From NCBI GenBank assembly GCA_014896635.1, contig JADBKA010000032.1, positions 1-30,434 of the forward strand: 30,434 bases of DNA, read 5' to 3'. The translations under genes were made by a program, and so were the position numbers. The DNA is from Ktedonobacteraceae bacterium (GTDB lineage: Bacteria > Chloroflexota > Ktedonobacteria > Ktedonobacterales > Ktedonobacteraceae). The stretch's first letter is position 1; every line of letters starts with the position of its first letter. The notes beneath the pieces were generated by a model. The model searched no databases and was not told where the DNA came from. It saw only the letters and a list, made by a program, of their open reading frames with translations. Positions 22,812 through 30,434 of the stretch are shown in pieces.

Positions 22812-25547
22812 ATGAGCGACGAGCCAATTATGTATATCAGTCCAGAAGATGATCTGACACAGGTACGCGAACGACTGGAACAGAATGCCGCGAAGAAGGT
22901 GACGCTGGTGGTACCGGCCCATTCGCAGTTGCGCCATACGTTTGCCTGGAAACTGCTCTATGCGCGCGCCCGCACGATGGGAAAAGAGGTGATGGTTGTC
23001 AGCTCCGATCCCCAGATTCGCTCGATGGCGTACGCCATGAAATTTAAAGTCGCTCACTCACTGGAAGATGCTTCTGCCGGGAAAGCCCGGCAGGCGAGCC
23101 AGCCAGGCCGGAGTAGCGTACGCCAGAGAACGTCTGCCCGTACCAGTTCCTCGCTCAACAAATCCCCGACCGGCGGTATAGCTCGTTCGCGCCAATCGCA
23201 GCCGATGCAGGCCGAATCCCGCTATGCTCCTTCCGGTGAACTCGCAGGGCGCGGTGGGCGTGAGCAATCACTGGTGCAGCAGGGACCTGAAAGCAGGCCA
23301 GAGCACTTTGACGAAGACATCTCCAGCCAACCCGGAGGCCCGTTCTCACCAGCAGCGCGTGGCTCCGCAAAACAACCCGGTCCTTCATACGGTTTTCACA
23401 TCGACACCTCACCACCGATTCAGCCGCTGTTACCTGAACATCTGGAAGAGGAGTCGGATTCTCTCCAGATAGCTCCAGAAGATATCGCCAGGTCGCAGGA
23501 AATCCGACGCTCTGCTCTGGGGGGCAGCCAGTTCTCCCACACGCCAGAAATACCGGCCAGCCCACCAAAAGAAGCGGGGGAAGCGAGTCCTCAGCCCCAG
23601 ATCCAGATGCCGCCCCCGCAGGCTACTGGCACAAACCCTTTTGCCTCAATGGAAGATACCTCTTCCCCGCCACCGGTTGCAGAACAGCGCGGTGCCGCTC
23701 CTTTCAGGCAATTCGATTCGAGCGAGCATGAGATTCAAGAGGTCGCCGATCTGCCAATGGATGTTCTGGAGAGCCTCCAGCATGAGGAGGACGCTGAGGC
23801 TTTTGTGCCGCCCCCACCCACACCATCGGCGCCGGCGGCTTCTACAACAGGGAAGCGCGCATGGGTCGAGCCAGAACCGGAGGATGAGCAGGACGCTGAA
23901 GGACCGGAACGTACGTTTGGTGCGCGCTCCCGCAGTCTTCGGCCAGGCAGCGAGCATGTTCCTTTCTCGTTAACGCCACCCGGCCAGGAGCAGAAAGAAC
24001 TTCCACCTATAGAAGATCAACCGACGCAGGTAACGCCGGGAATGTCCCGTTCTCAAGCACAGCCGACTCCGCCCGCACAATCCATTCCCCCTGCTGCTTC
24101 ACGCCGTCCATCACGCGAACTCACAGGACGAGGCGGCGGAACGGCGCGTCCCGCCTCGCAGCCTCTCTCACAACGCCAGCAACCTGTTGCACGCACTGGC
24201 GCTTCAGAATCGCAAGTTCGCCGGCGCATAACCCCCACCCTCGGTAAAACAGGGGCAGGTGCCAGGTCAGCACCAGCTTCTCGCGTCCCCACCGCAGCCA
24301 GCGGCACCGCAACCGCCGCTGACCGTTTTATCGCCCGCCAGCAGCGGCAACAGCGTACAAACAGGCGTGCCGGCGTTCTCATCGTTGCCGTCGTGCTACT
24401 ACTGGTGGTGCTGGCGCTCGGCGCTCTAGCCTATTTCGGTCCATCGACGGATATAACTCTTACATTGCAAACCCGCACCTATACACATGCGCTGAACATG
24501 ACTGCTCGTCCGGGAGGGAAGCTTCCCGACGCTGTCCCAGCCCAGTTGCAGACCACCACACTCACCAAAGAGGGATTCCTGACCGCCACCGGCAGCAAGC
24601 CGATTGGGAAGGTACCGGCCAGAGGATTCGCCACGTTTAAAAACAACGGCAAACGCAACATCATTGTTCCTTCAGGCACGATTATCTCGACTGCAAGCGG
24701 CGTCCAGTTCGCAACGGGAGCCGAGTTCTCGGTGAACGTGCCGGGCCTGCCCGGCAACACTGTACTGGTCGATGTACAGGCGCTCCAGCCGGGCGCAAAC
24801 GGCAACGTTCCTGCCGACAGTATCACCGTGATCCCTCCTGACAGCCTGCAAAAAATCGCGCAGGTCAACAAAATTTCTTCCGCCGAGATACAGTTGAAGG
24901 TCACCAACGAGCAACCCACGACAGGCGGGGGCAACGGTAGCGCCCCCGTTGTACAGAAGAAGGATCTGGACACAGTCAGAGGCAGTCTGCATGATCAGTT
25001 GCAACAGGATGTCAAGGCATGGGTCGATTCCTGGTCGGCAAAAGGCGTGCATGGCAATCCAACAACATCAGAAACGCTGGTCAATGCCCCGCAGGAAGGC
25101 CAGGTTGTGGATAACACGAAGGTGTCGGTAACGCTCAAAGCGACCGTTGCCCTCCTGTTCGTGAGCAACGAGACGTTGCAGCAGGCGGCAGTAGCGCAAC
25201 TCAACGATCTCATGACGAAAGATAATGCTTTCAAAGGTGAGCGGGTCCTGGAGACGGCGGGCAACAAACAGCCAGTAAAACTGGCTCAGACAAAGGCGCC
25301 ATCCGGCGATACCACATCCATGTCGCTGGCATTTAACGCCGAGGCGTTGGCAATGCCCAATATGAAAGAGGATGATGTGCGCAAAATGGTAGCGGGTCAG
25401 TCAATTTCAGGCGCTATAGATCAGCTCGGACATCTGCCCGGTGTGCAGAGCGTCGATGTAAAGCCCTCACCAGGCTTTGTCTCGTGGGTAGCATTCTGGC
25501 CGGCCCATATCAATGTCATCTTCAAGCCGGGAACAAGCAAAAAATAA
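22812..25547 (+). CDS. Baseplate-J-like single-pass membrane protein
   Basis: An approximately 911-residue protein. The N-terminal ~90 residues form a Rossmann-like alpha/beta domain beginning Y-I-S-P-E-D-D and containing L-V-V-P and V-V-S-S-D. Residues ~90-500 are a long low-complexity region rich in Pro, Ser, Gln and Arg. One membrane helix (about 516-540, in A-G-V-L-I-V-A-V-V-L-L-L-V-V) is followed by a large extracytoplasmic region of ~370 residues with features of baseplate J/gp47-like proteins (F-K-N-N, V-P-S-G-T, G-x-x-F, A-x-x-P-G-x-x-G-N-V-P). The ATG at 22812 is chosen because the conserved domain starts just after it; ATGs at 22791 and 22830 in the same frame are possible. It follows the FtsA-like gene in the order I recall from other Chloroflexota genomes. 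The function is unknown; a cell-envelope scaffold is inferred. Confidence 0.72.
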   Translation: MSDEPIMYISPEDDLTQVRERLEQNAAKKVTLVVPAHSQLRHTFAWKLLYARARTMGKEVMVVSSDPQIRSMAYAMKFKVAHSLEDASAGKARQASQPGRSSVRQRTSARTSSSLNKSPTGGIARSRQSQPMQAESRYAPSGELAGRGGREQSLVQQGPESRPEHFDEDISSQPGGPFSPAARGSAKQPGPSYGFHIDTSPPIQPLLPEHLEEESDSLQIAPEDIARSQEIRRSALGGSQFSHTPEIPASPPKEAGEASPQPQIQMPPPQATGTNPFASMEDTSSPPPVAEQRGAAPFRQFDSSEHEIQEVADLPMDVLESLQHEEDAEAFVPPPPTPSAPAASTTGKRAWVEPEPEDEQDAEGPERTFGARSRSLRPGSEHVPFSLTPPGQEQKELPPIEDQPTQVTPGMSRSQAQPTPPAQSIPPAASRRPSRELTGRGGGTARPASQPLSQRQQPVARTGASESQVRRRITPTLGKTGAGARSAPASRVPTAASGTATAADRFIARQQRQQRTNRRAGVLIVAVVLLLVVLALGALAYFGPSTDITLTLQTRTYTHALNMTARPGGKLPDAVPAQLQTTTLTKEGFLTATGSKPIGKVPARGFATFKNNGKRNIIVPSGTIISTASGVQFATGAEFSVNVPGLPGNTVLVDVQALQPGANGNVPADSITVIPPDSLQKIAQVNKISSAEIQLKVTNEQPTTGGGNGSAPVVQKKDLDTVRGSLHDQLQQDVKAWVDSWSAKGVHGNPTTSETLVNAPQEGQVVDNTKVSVTLKATVALLFVSNETLQQAAVAQLNDLMTKDNAFKGERVLETAGNKQPVKLAQTKAPSGDTTSMSLAFNAEALAMPNMKEDDVRKMVAGQSISGAIDQLGHLPGVQSVDVKPSPGFVSWVAFWPAHINVIFKPGTSKK

Positions 25548-25800
25548 CGCTTACCGTCCGAGCCGGTTTTTCAATCCTCATCCCTTTTTAATCTGTCGCT
25601 GCTAATGTAGGGAGGGGAGACCCAGGAGGGCGCGACAGGTTCCCGTGCAGGAGAGTGTCCTCGCTTTCCCTCTTTTTCTCATCTGGGAAAGAAGAGAAAG
25701 AAATGGAAAGCCCGGCTGCCAGATAGGGGTGTTCGCTGGACAAAATCATAGAACCCGGTTAAAATTCTGCCGATATGGACTGATAGCGGGATGTTCAGCG
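25548..25800. other. Intergenic region before ruvX
   Basis: No gene is apparent. A frame open from 25645 extends ruvX upstream, but its composition (Arg, Cys, Phe) is not protein-like. A short hairpin with a five-T run at 25565-25569 may terminate the preceding transcript weakly. CTTTCCC and GGGAAAG (about 25664-25690) can pair around a 14-nt loop. The stretch 25609-25640 resembles a decayed dispersed-repeat copy. Confidence 0.3.
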
Positions 25801-26292
25801 ATGACACGAGTGATGGCACTGGACGTAGGCGAAGCCAGGATAGGAGTGGCGGTCAGCGATGCCACAGGCTTCCTCGCTTCTCCCTATACTACCCTGCATG
25901 TTTCGCGCAGCGAGCAGGAGAACTGGCGGGCCATTCAGCGTCTGATCGAAGAGACAGGAGCAGAGCGGCTCGTTGTTGGCCTGCCGATCAGTCTGGATGG
26001 CAAGATCCATGCGCAGGGAGAACGAGTCCAGTCCTTTGCCAGGCGGCTGCAACCCCATATCACCATACCGCTCATATTCTGGGATGAGCGGTTGTCAACA
26101 GTTGAGGCACAACGTCTCCTCGCGCAGCGGGGGTCGGAAGAGAGGGGGGATCGCCAGAGACGTGCCAGTCGAAATCGCTCCCAGACGAAACGGCGCCGGC
26201 ACGGTCAGGAGATTGATGCCCTGGCCGCTGCCGTCATTCTCCAGGATTACCTGGATCATCTGGGAAGCAGAGCAGAGGACAAGCACTTATGA
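25801..26292 (+). CDS. ruvX: Putative Holliday junction resolvase RuvX (YqgF family)
   Basis: A 163-residue RNase-H-fold nuclease that is linked to 16S rRNA 5'-end processing or Holliday-junction cleavage in other bacteria. The opening A-L-D-V-G-E-A-R-I-G-V-A-V-S-D supplies the first catalytic Asp, V-G-L-P follows, then D-E-R-L-S-T-V-E-A, and the C-terminal E-I-D-A-L-A-A-A-V-I-L-Q supplies the last acidic residue. The loop before that (E-E-R-G-D-R-Q-R-R ... K-R-R-R-H) is longer and more basic than the usual short Lys/Arg stretch, which could strengthen nucleic-acid binding. The ATG at 25801 gives the standard family N-terminus; the longer frame upstream does not fit. Its stop overlaps the mltG start by 4 bp, so the two are translationally coupled. 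Confidence 0.9.
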   Translation: MTRVMALDVGEARIGVAVSDATGFLASPYTTLHVSRSEQENWRAIQRLIEETGAERLVVGLPISLDGKIHAQGERVQSFARRLQPHITIPLIFWDERLSTVEAQRLLAQRGSEERGDRQRRASRNRSQTKRRRHGQEIDALAAAVILQDYLDHLGSRAEDKHL

Positions 26293-27395
26293 AGAAATCT
26301 GGAGGGCGGCTGGCTCTCTTGTCGGTCATTCTACTTGGCCTGATCATTTTTGGCATTGTCTATTACGCCTGGAATACAACAACCGATGTTTTCCAGCCGG
26401 CCAGTTCTGATCCTAATAGCAAACCTATCGCTTTTAGCGTCGAGAAGGGGGATACAACGGCCCAGATCGCCGAGAGATTACAACAGAAAGGACTGATTCG
26501 CAATGCCCTGGCGTTCCGCCTCTGGGCGCGCATCAAGGGCCTGGACACAAAGCTCCAGGCAGGTGTCTACACCCAGCTCAAGCCGAATATGACTATCAGT
26601 CAGATTATCGATAAGCTGCTCGAAGCCCAGCCCGACGCCACGCGCGTACTCGTGCAGGAAGGACTTCGCCTCGAAGAGATTGCACGACGCTATGCAAATG
26701 CCAGTCCAAAGCTGATCAAGTTCAATTCCGATGAGTTCCTGAAGTATACGCAACATATTGATCAGTTTCCAGACGCCGGCAAATATCCTCTGCTGAAACT
26801 GGTGCCGCCTGCATATCATACTATGGAAGGGCTGCTTTTCCCTGCCACCTACGATGTACCTATCAACGCCAATGCACGTGATGTAGTGAATATGATGCTG
26901 AAGAAGATGACGAATGTGATCGAACAATATAACCTGGAGAAGCTGGGACAGGATCATCGTCTCGACCTCTATCACGTGCTGATCCTGGCGTCGATCATAC
27001 AGCGCGAGGCGCTGTTCGACTCGGATCGGGGGAATATAGCGAGCGTCTACTGGAACCGCATTTTTCGTCCCAATACGGAGACCGTCAGCAAATTACAGGC
27101 TGATCCAACGGTGCAATATGCACGTGATACGCAAAAGCCACCGGAACAGGGGGGAAAATTCTGGAGTCCGCTGAACGATGTTGGCGGGAACATCGTGCCG
27201 GACAGCCCTTACAACACCTACACTCACCAGGGCTGGCCGCCTACGCCGATCTGCACCTCCGGTCTCATCAGTATGCAAGCTGCGGCGCAGCCGCCCGTCA
27301 CCAATTATTACTTTTTCTTGAATAAGAAAGACGGGCATGCTGTCTTCGCCGAAAATGCAGCTAAATTTGAGCAACTGAAAAAACAATACCTGTAG
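26289..27395 (+). CDS. mltG: Endolytic murein transglycosylase MltG
   Basis: A 368-residue inner-membrane enzyme that cuts nascent peptidoglycan glycan strands and sets their length. The N-terminal helix (about 8-28) anchors it. A LysM-like subdomain follows (about 45-125, with V-E-K-G-D-T-T-A-Q-I-A). The YceG/MltG catalytic domain contains G-L-L-F-P-A-T-Y (181-188), catalytic Glu240 in A-S-I-I-Q-R-E-A, and L-Q-A-D-P-T-V-Q-Y-A. The family's S-P-Y-N-T-Y and G-W-P-P-T-P-I motifs are present, so it is intact. It overlaps ruvX by ATGA, an arrangement seen in many bacteria (mltG-ruvX linkage), and lies upstream of uppP, another peptidoglycan gene, across a terminator-like hairpin. Confidence 0.95.
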   Translation: MKKSGGRLALLSVILLGLIIFGIVYYAWNTTTDVFQPASSDPNSKPIAFSVEKGDTTAQIAERLQQKGLIRNALAFRLWARIKGLDTKLQAGVYTQLKPNMTISQIIDKLLEAQPDATRVLVQEGLRLEEIARRYANASPKLIKFNSDEFLKYTQHIDQFPDAGKYPLLKLVPPAYHTMEGLLFPATYDVPINANARDVVNMMLKKMTNVIEQYNLEKLGQDHRLDLYHVLILASIIQREALFDSDRGNIASVYWNRIFRPNTETVSKLQADPTVQYARDTQKPPEQGGKFWSPLNDVGGNIVPDSPYNTYTHQGWPPTPICTSGLISMQAAAQPPVTNYYFFLNKKDGHAVFAENAAKFEQLKKQYL

Positions 27396-27402
27396 AAACT
27401 TT

Positions 27403-27446
27403 GCGAGGACACCTCGCGCTCCGGCAGGGGACATACGTCCTCTGCC
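27403..27446 (+). terminator. Double hairpin after mltG
   Basis: GCGAGG/CCTCGC (3-nt loop) at 27403-27417 is followed by GGCAGGGGAC/GTCCTCTGCC (10 bp with one G-T, 4-nt loop) at 27423-27446 and then CTCCTTT. The GGGGACA stretch resembles the dispersed-repeat start, so this may be a repeat copy serving as terminator. Confidence 0.5.
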
Positions 27447-27484
27447 CTCCTTTAAAACGTTAGTAAGTGATTGAGAGTTACTGA

Positions 27485-28372
27485 ATGAATCTAGACCCTA
27501 TAAAAACACTATTTCTCGCACTCCTGCAAGGAGTCACAGAACTCTTTCCCATTAGCAGCCTGGGGCATACCGTCATCCTGCCACCGCTCTTCGGCTGGGG
27601 AGATCTGGAACACGACAGGCACTTTCTCCCTTTGATCGTCGCCCTGCATCTCGGCACGGCCATCGCGCTGATTCTCTACTTCTGGCGCGACTGGTGGAAA
27701 TTCCTGCTCACCTTCATCAACATTGCCAGGACGCGCCGGGTGAGCCAGGGTACTGAAGAGTGGGTGAGTGTGATGGTCGTGGTAGGAACCATCCCGGCGG
27801 GTCTGCTCGGCCTGATTTTGCAGAAGCCGCTTGAGAAGCTGTTTTCTTCTCCCTTGATTACAGCGGCCTTTCTGGTAGTAAACGGTTCGATGCTCTTTCT
27901 GGCTGAAGGATTGCGCCGTCGCGCAGAAGCGCGCCTCAATGGCGCTCATCCCAAAGAGCGTGAGGCTTTTTTCCGACCGCTTGCGTCGCTTTCATGGAAA
28001 GAGGCAGTGATTGTTGGACTGGCCCAGGCGCTGGCACTGATTCCTGGCTTCTCGCGCTCTGGCGCATCGCTGGCTGGCGGCCTGATGGTGCGCCTGACCC
28101 ACGAGGATGCAGCTCGCTTCTCTTTCCTGCTTGGCACGCCGATCATCCTGGCAGCAGCAGTATTGAAGGTTCCCGAACTCTTTCACCTCGATTCCTCAAC
28201 GCTGCTGCTGGTCTTCCTCGGCATGGTGCTGGCAGGTGTGGCGGCTTTCCTCAGCACGCACTTCCTGATGAGGTATTTTGAGAAAGGACGCCTCGACCCC
28301 TTTGCTTACTACTGCTGGGGCGGCGGACTCGTCTACCTCATCCTGCTGCTGATCGTTGTTCGCCCGGCGTGA
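27485..28372 (+). CDS. uppP: Undecaprenyl-diphosphatase UppP (BacA)
   Basis: A 295-residue polytopic membrane enzyme that dephosphorylates undecaprenyl diphosphate to recycle the peptidoglycan carrier lipid; overexpression is known to give bacitracin resistance in E. coli. The two family signatures are present: Q15-G-V-T-E19-L-F-P-I-S-S-L-G-H28 near the N-terminus and P-G-F-S190-R191-S-G-A-S in the second half. These contain the catalytic Glu, His, Ser and Arg known from BacA structures. The usual P-I-S-S-S-G-H reads P-I-S-S-L-G-H here, a conservative oddity. About eight hydrophobic helices fit the family. It lies 89 bp after mltG behind a hairpin and ends 11 bp from the convergent fmt stop, with no obvious terminator between them. 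Confidence 0.95.
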   Translation: MNLDPIKTLFLALLQGVTELFPISSLGHTVILPPLFGWGDLEHDRHFLPLIVALHLGTAIALILYFWRDWWKFLLTFINIARTRRVSQGTEEWVSVMVVVGTIPAGLLGLILQKPLEKLFSSPLITAAFLVVNGSMLFLAEGLRRRAEARLNGAHPKEREAFFRPLASLSWKEAVIVGLAQALALIPGFSRSGASLAGGLMVRLTHEDAARFSFLLGTPIILAAAVLKVPELFHLDSSTLLLVFLGMVLAGVAAFLSTHFLMRYFEKGRLDPFAYYCWGGGLVYLILLLIVVRPA

Positions 28373-28383
28373 TGGAGACTACC

Positions 28384-29358
28384 TCAGCCTAACAGCGCGC
28401 CAGCAATCTGAGAGTAGCCGCGCAGAAATTCTTCGGCGCTCATCGCCCGCTTGCCTTCCAGTTGCAACTGCCGGACCAGCAGCAGTCCTGAACCGGTGAC
28501 GATAGCCAGGTCCCGGTGGCCTGCCTCATCACGCACGCTGACAGTGCCAGGTGCGACCTGTGCATCTGGCTCAACCGGTAGTGGCCGGGCGGCAATGATT
28601 TTGAGCAACTTACCATTCCAGTAGGTATAGGCGCCGGGCCAGGGCGTGCAGGCGCGTACCCGGCGCGCCAGGACACGGGCCGGCAGTCTCCAGTCCAGAC
28701 GGCCATCTTCCTTCGTAAACATGCGCGTATGCGAGGCTCTGCTCTCATCCTGTGGCTCCGGCTTGATTTTGCCCGTCACCCACAGCGGCAGAGCTTCTAG
28801 CAGCGCGCCGGCGCCCAGATTCGCCAGCTTGATCGTCAGGCTGCCAGTCGTCTCGTCCTCGGCAATGGACAATGTACGCCTTAACAACATGGGGCCGGTA
28901 TCAACGCCGGCATCCAGCAGCATGATCGTCACTCCCGTCTCCTGGTCTCCTTGCAGGATAGCTTCTGCAATGGGATTGGGACCGCGATACTTTGGCAGCA
29001 ATGAGGCATGGATGTTCAGCGTGCCATAGCGCGGTTGATCGAGCACAGCCTGGGGCAGGATCTGGCCGAAGGCCGCGACAATATAGAGGTCGGCGCGGTA
29101 GGCGGCCAGGGCGGCACTGTTCTCAGGCTTTTTAAAAGAGCCAGGTTGCCAGACAGGAATGCCATGTGCCAGAGCTGTCTGTTTGACAGGCGAGTAGACG
29201 ATGTCGCGCCCGCGTCCCGCCGGCTTGTCGGGACGTGTGACGACGGTAACAATTTCATAGCCTTCCGGCAGGACGACGCCGGGCGCAGTTCCTGCGATTA
29301 ACGCTTCAAGTGCCGGTACCGCGAACTGCGGCGTTCCCATATAGATGATACGTAACAT
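28384..29358 (-). CDS. fmt: Methionyl-tRNA formyltransferase
   Basis: A 324-residue enzyme that formylates initiator Met-tRNA using 10-formyl-tetrahydrofolate. It opens with I-I-Y-M-G-T-P-Q-F-A-V-P. The catalytic centre is N115-I-H117-A-S-L-L-P-K-Y-R-G and, further on, D153 in A-G-V-D-T-G-P-M, corresponding to the Asn/His/Asp of E. coli Fmt. The C-terminal domain (about 210-324) with R-A-C-T-P-W-P-G-A-Y is typical of the tRNA-binding part. ATG at 29358 was chosen; a TTG codon just before is in frame but less likely. It is not followed by def or rsmB, unlike in many bacteria. A -10-like TATAAT on the minus strand (29465-29460) lies upstream without a good -35. Confidence 0.96.
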   Translation of the reverse strand: MLRIIYMGTPQFAVPALEALIAGTAPGVVLPEGYEIVTVVTRPDKPAGRGRDIVYSPVKQTALAHGIPVWQPGSFKKPENSAALAAYRADLYIVAAFGQILPQAVLDQPRYGTLNIHASLLPKYRGPNPIAEAILQGDQETGVTIMLLDAGVDTGPMLLRRTLSIAEDETTGSLTIKLANLGAGALLEALPLWVTGKIKPEPQDESRASHTRMFTKEDGRLDWRLPARVLARRVRACTPWPGAYTYWNGKLLKIIAARPLPVEPDAQVAPGTVSVRDEAGHRDLAIVTGSGLLLVRQLQLEGKRAMSAEEFLRGYSQIAGALLG

Positions 29359-29383
29359 CAAAAACGTCTCTTTCTGGTCAGGA

Positions 29384-29408
29384 GTCCAGGGTCATGCCCC
29401 CTGGCGGG
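29384..29408 (-). repeat. Dispersed GC-rich repeat, inverted partial copy
   Basis: Read on the minus strand this is CCCGCCAGGGGGCATGACCC then TGGAC. It is the 3' half of the same element as the copies at 4171, 11603 and 29484 but reversed. CCAGGG and CCCTGG pair at 29386-29404. It lies in the fmt 5' region. Confidence 0.5.
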
Positions 29409-29483
29409 ACGGGGAGAGCTTCCCATTCGCGTAAATTTTAGGGGCATCCCTTCTCCATTATTATAAGGAGAAAAAGAGAGATT

Positions 29484-29541
29484 CGGGGGACACCCGTTCC
29501 CCTGTGGGAACCCGCCGGGGGGCAAAGCCTCCCTGGACCCC
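29484..29541 (+). repeat. Dispersed GC-rich repeat, copy 3
   Basis: It starts CGGGGGACACCCG. GTTCCC-CTGT-GGGAAC forms a first hairpin and CCGGGGGGC-AAA-GCCTCCCTGG a second, followed by ACCCC and a T6 run. It is nearly the same in its 3' half as copy 1 at 4171-4237. Confidence 0.65.
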
Positions 29542-29581
29542 TTTTTTCCATTCTGGTGTAAATTTTCGTCTCAGTGTATAC

Positions 29582-29603
29582 TATACTCGCGCGTGGTACG
29601 CGC
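29582..29603 (+). promoter_or_regulatory. Candidate -10 element with adjoining palindrome
   Basis: TATACT (29582-29587) is followed one base later by GCGCGT-GGT-ACGCGC, a perfect inverted repeat at 29589-29603. This would put an operator right at the transcription start of the STAND gene 100 bp downstream. No strong -35 was found at 17 bp, which fits a regulated promoter but is not proof. Confidence 0.35.
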
Positions 29604-29701
29604 CAGAAATTTGAGTCTAGTTTGTAAAGAGAGACAGGTGACCCGGCAAAATGCAGTATAGCACAGATCATCTTGCCTGACAGGCGAATCAACAGGTGCA
29701 A

Positions 29702-30434
29702 ATGACTACTTACGGCCTCTACTCTCTCACTCCGCCACCAACCGATCCCCCGGCCATTATGCAGCGCGCGGATGAGGTCAATGCAGTCCTGCGTATGCTT
29801 ACAGACAAGCATACAAGCGCCGTCATACTAACCGGTACGCCGGGAGTTGGCAAATCGATACTGGCGGCTCTGCTCTACAAACGAGTGCGAGCCGCACAGC
29901 AGGCGGGGAAGTCCGCGCCTAAACATGCGGTATGGCTACGTCTCGGCACCTATACGACACTGCCCGATATGATCGCTGCCATTCTGCAAGCCCTGGAAGT
30001 GATCGAGTCAGATTTTTTTCTCTTGCGGCCTGAGCAGCAAATTTCGACGCTGTTGCGCACTTTGCGCCGTCCAGGTGAAAGCGCGCTGGTCGTGCTGGAC
30101 CAGTTTGAACTGCTGCTGCACCCGGAGACACAGCACGGTGTGGCCGGGCGTGGCATACTCCAGTCCTTCCTCGCCATGCTTCAGACCGAACTCGGTGCTA
30201 GTCGTCTGCTGCTCACCGGTTACAACTCTCCTTTTAAGGAATCGGAGACAGATGACACACCGGCGCGAGTGCGCCCTTACCTTGTTTCGCGTATCAGCCT
30301 GCCGGAAGGGGTCACGCTGCTCCAGCAGCAGGGTGTTCAGGGTTCACCCGACGATTTATCTCTGCTCTGGCAACGCTGCTCAGGCCATGTATTCGCGCTG
30401 GTTTTGTGCGGCGCTCTTACACGCCTGAGTGGCC
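29702..30434 (+). CDS. STAND/NB-ARC-like P-loop NTPase, N-terminal part (runs off the window)
   Basis: An ORF from ATG 29702 (AGGTG 5 nt upstream) stays open for 244 codons to the window edge, so the gene is incomplete. Walker A is G45-T-P-G-V-G-K-S52 and Walker B is A-L-V-V-L-D133-Q-F-E-L-L. The segment R-L-L-L-T-G (168-173) matches sensor 1, and C-S-G-H-V-F-A-L-V-L (226-235) stands where NB-ARC and other STAND ATPases have G-x-P-L-A-L, with Val replacing Pro. There is no N-terminal effector domain before the NTPase. STAND proteins of this kind usually continue with a winged helix and TPR or WD40 repeats and act as signalling switches. What lies downstream is not visible. Direction and start are well supported; the exact family is not. 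Confidence 0.8.
   Translation, partial: MTTYGLYSLTPPPTDPPAIMQRADEVNAVLRMLTDKHTSAVILTGTPGVGKSILAALLYKRVRAAQQAGKSAPKHAVWLRLGTYTTLPDMIAAILQALEVIESDFFLLRPEQQISTLLRTLRRPGESALVVLDQFELLLHPETQHGVAGRGILQSFLAMLQTELGASRLLLTGYNSPFKESETDDTPARVRPYLVSRISLPEGVTLLQQQGVQGSPDDLSLLWQRCSGHVFALVLCGALTRLSG

Larger units (their letters stand above)
29359..29701. other. 343-bp divergent intergenic region
   Basis: It lies between fmt (minus) and the STAND gene (plus). It contains two dispersed-repeat copies in opposite orientation (29384-29408 and 29484-29541), a minus-strand TATAAT for fmt and a candidate promoter/operator for the plus-strand gene. No ORF with protein-like composition was found. Confidence 0.5.

Noticed and set aside
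25645..25800. Upstream extension of ruvX in the same frame
   Set aside because: The extension lacks homology to the family N-terminus and has an atypical composition; the ATG at 25801 gives the standard start.
29793..29814. Inverted repeat GTATGCTT...AAGCATAC
   Set aside because: It falls within the coding sequence of the STAND gene, so it is not supported as an operator.

Overview
This looks like a chromosomal segment of a Chloroflexota bacterium, probably of the Ktedonobacteria type. That is an inference from gene content, with no database search behind it. It rests on four things: a moderately GC-rich genome, an FtsA-like ATPase plus a baseplate-J-like membrane protein set between alaS and ruvX-mltG, many signalling-domain fusions (FHA, cNMP-binding, kinase fold, zinc ribbon), and a STAND-type NTPase at the right edge. 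No tRNA, rRNA, CRISPR array, transposase or phage gene was seen.

Left part (1-4240): a large cytoplasmic protein with a nucleoside-phosphorylase-like C-terminal part, preceded by a 16-bp palindrome. It is followed by a short segment bounded by 13-bp inverted repeats, and then by a minus-strand zinc-ribbon membrane protein with an extracytoplasmic region.

Region 4241-11405 (minus strand) is the most unusual part. It is a tight four-gene operon, read from right to left: a degenerate Ser/Thr kinase domain fused through a Tat-like membrane anchor to a Rieske domain; an FAD/NAD(P)-dependent reductase fused to two FHA domains and a zinc ribbon; a ferredoxin / double cNMP-binding / four-cluster ferredoxin fusion; and a membrane protein with two His pairs, each 14 residues apart, as in dihaem b cytochromes. 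Together they look like a transmembrane electron-transfer complex in which almost every subunit carries a signal-sensing domain. The kinase domain has lost its catalytic residues, so it is probably a pseudokinase.

Region 12010-14246 (plus) holds three tandem paralogues of an exported protein of unknown function: two have signal peptides and the third is a lipoprotein. A strong bidirectional terminator separates them from convergent ftsH (14310-16322, minus). Next on the minus strand are a HAD phosphatase and a polynucleotide-kinase-like P-loop kinase.

Region 18630-28372 (plus) is a housekeeping run: alaS, an FtsA-like ATPase, a baseplate-J-like membrane protein, ruvX, mltG (4-bp overlap with ruvX) and uppP, which links translation, cell envelope and division. 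Convergent fmt follows on the minus strand. The window ends inside a STAND/NB-ARC-like NTPase gene that begins at 29702.

A GC-rich, hairpin-forming dispersed repeat occurs between genes in at least four clear copies and several decayed ones.
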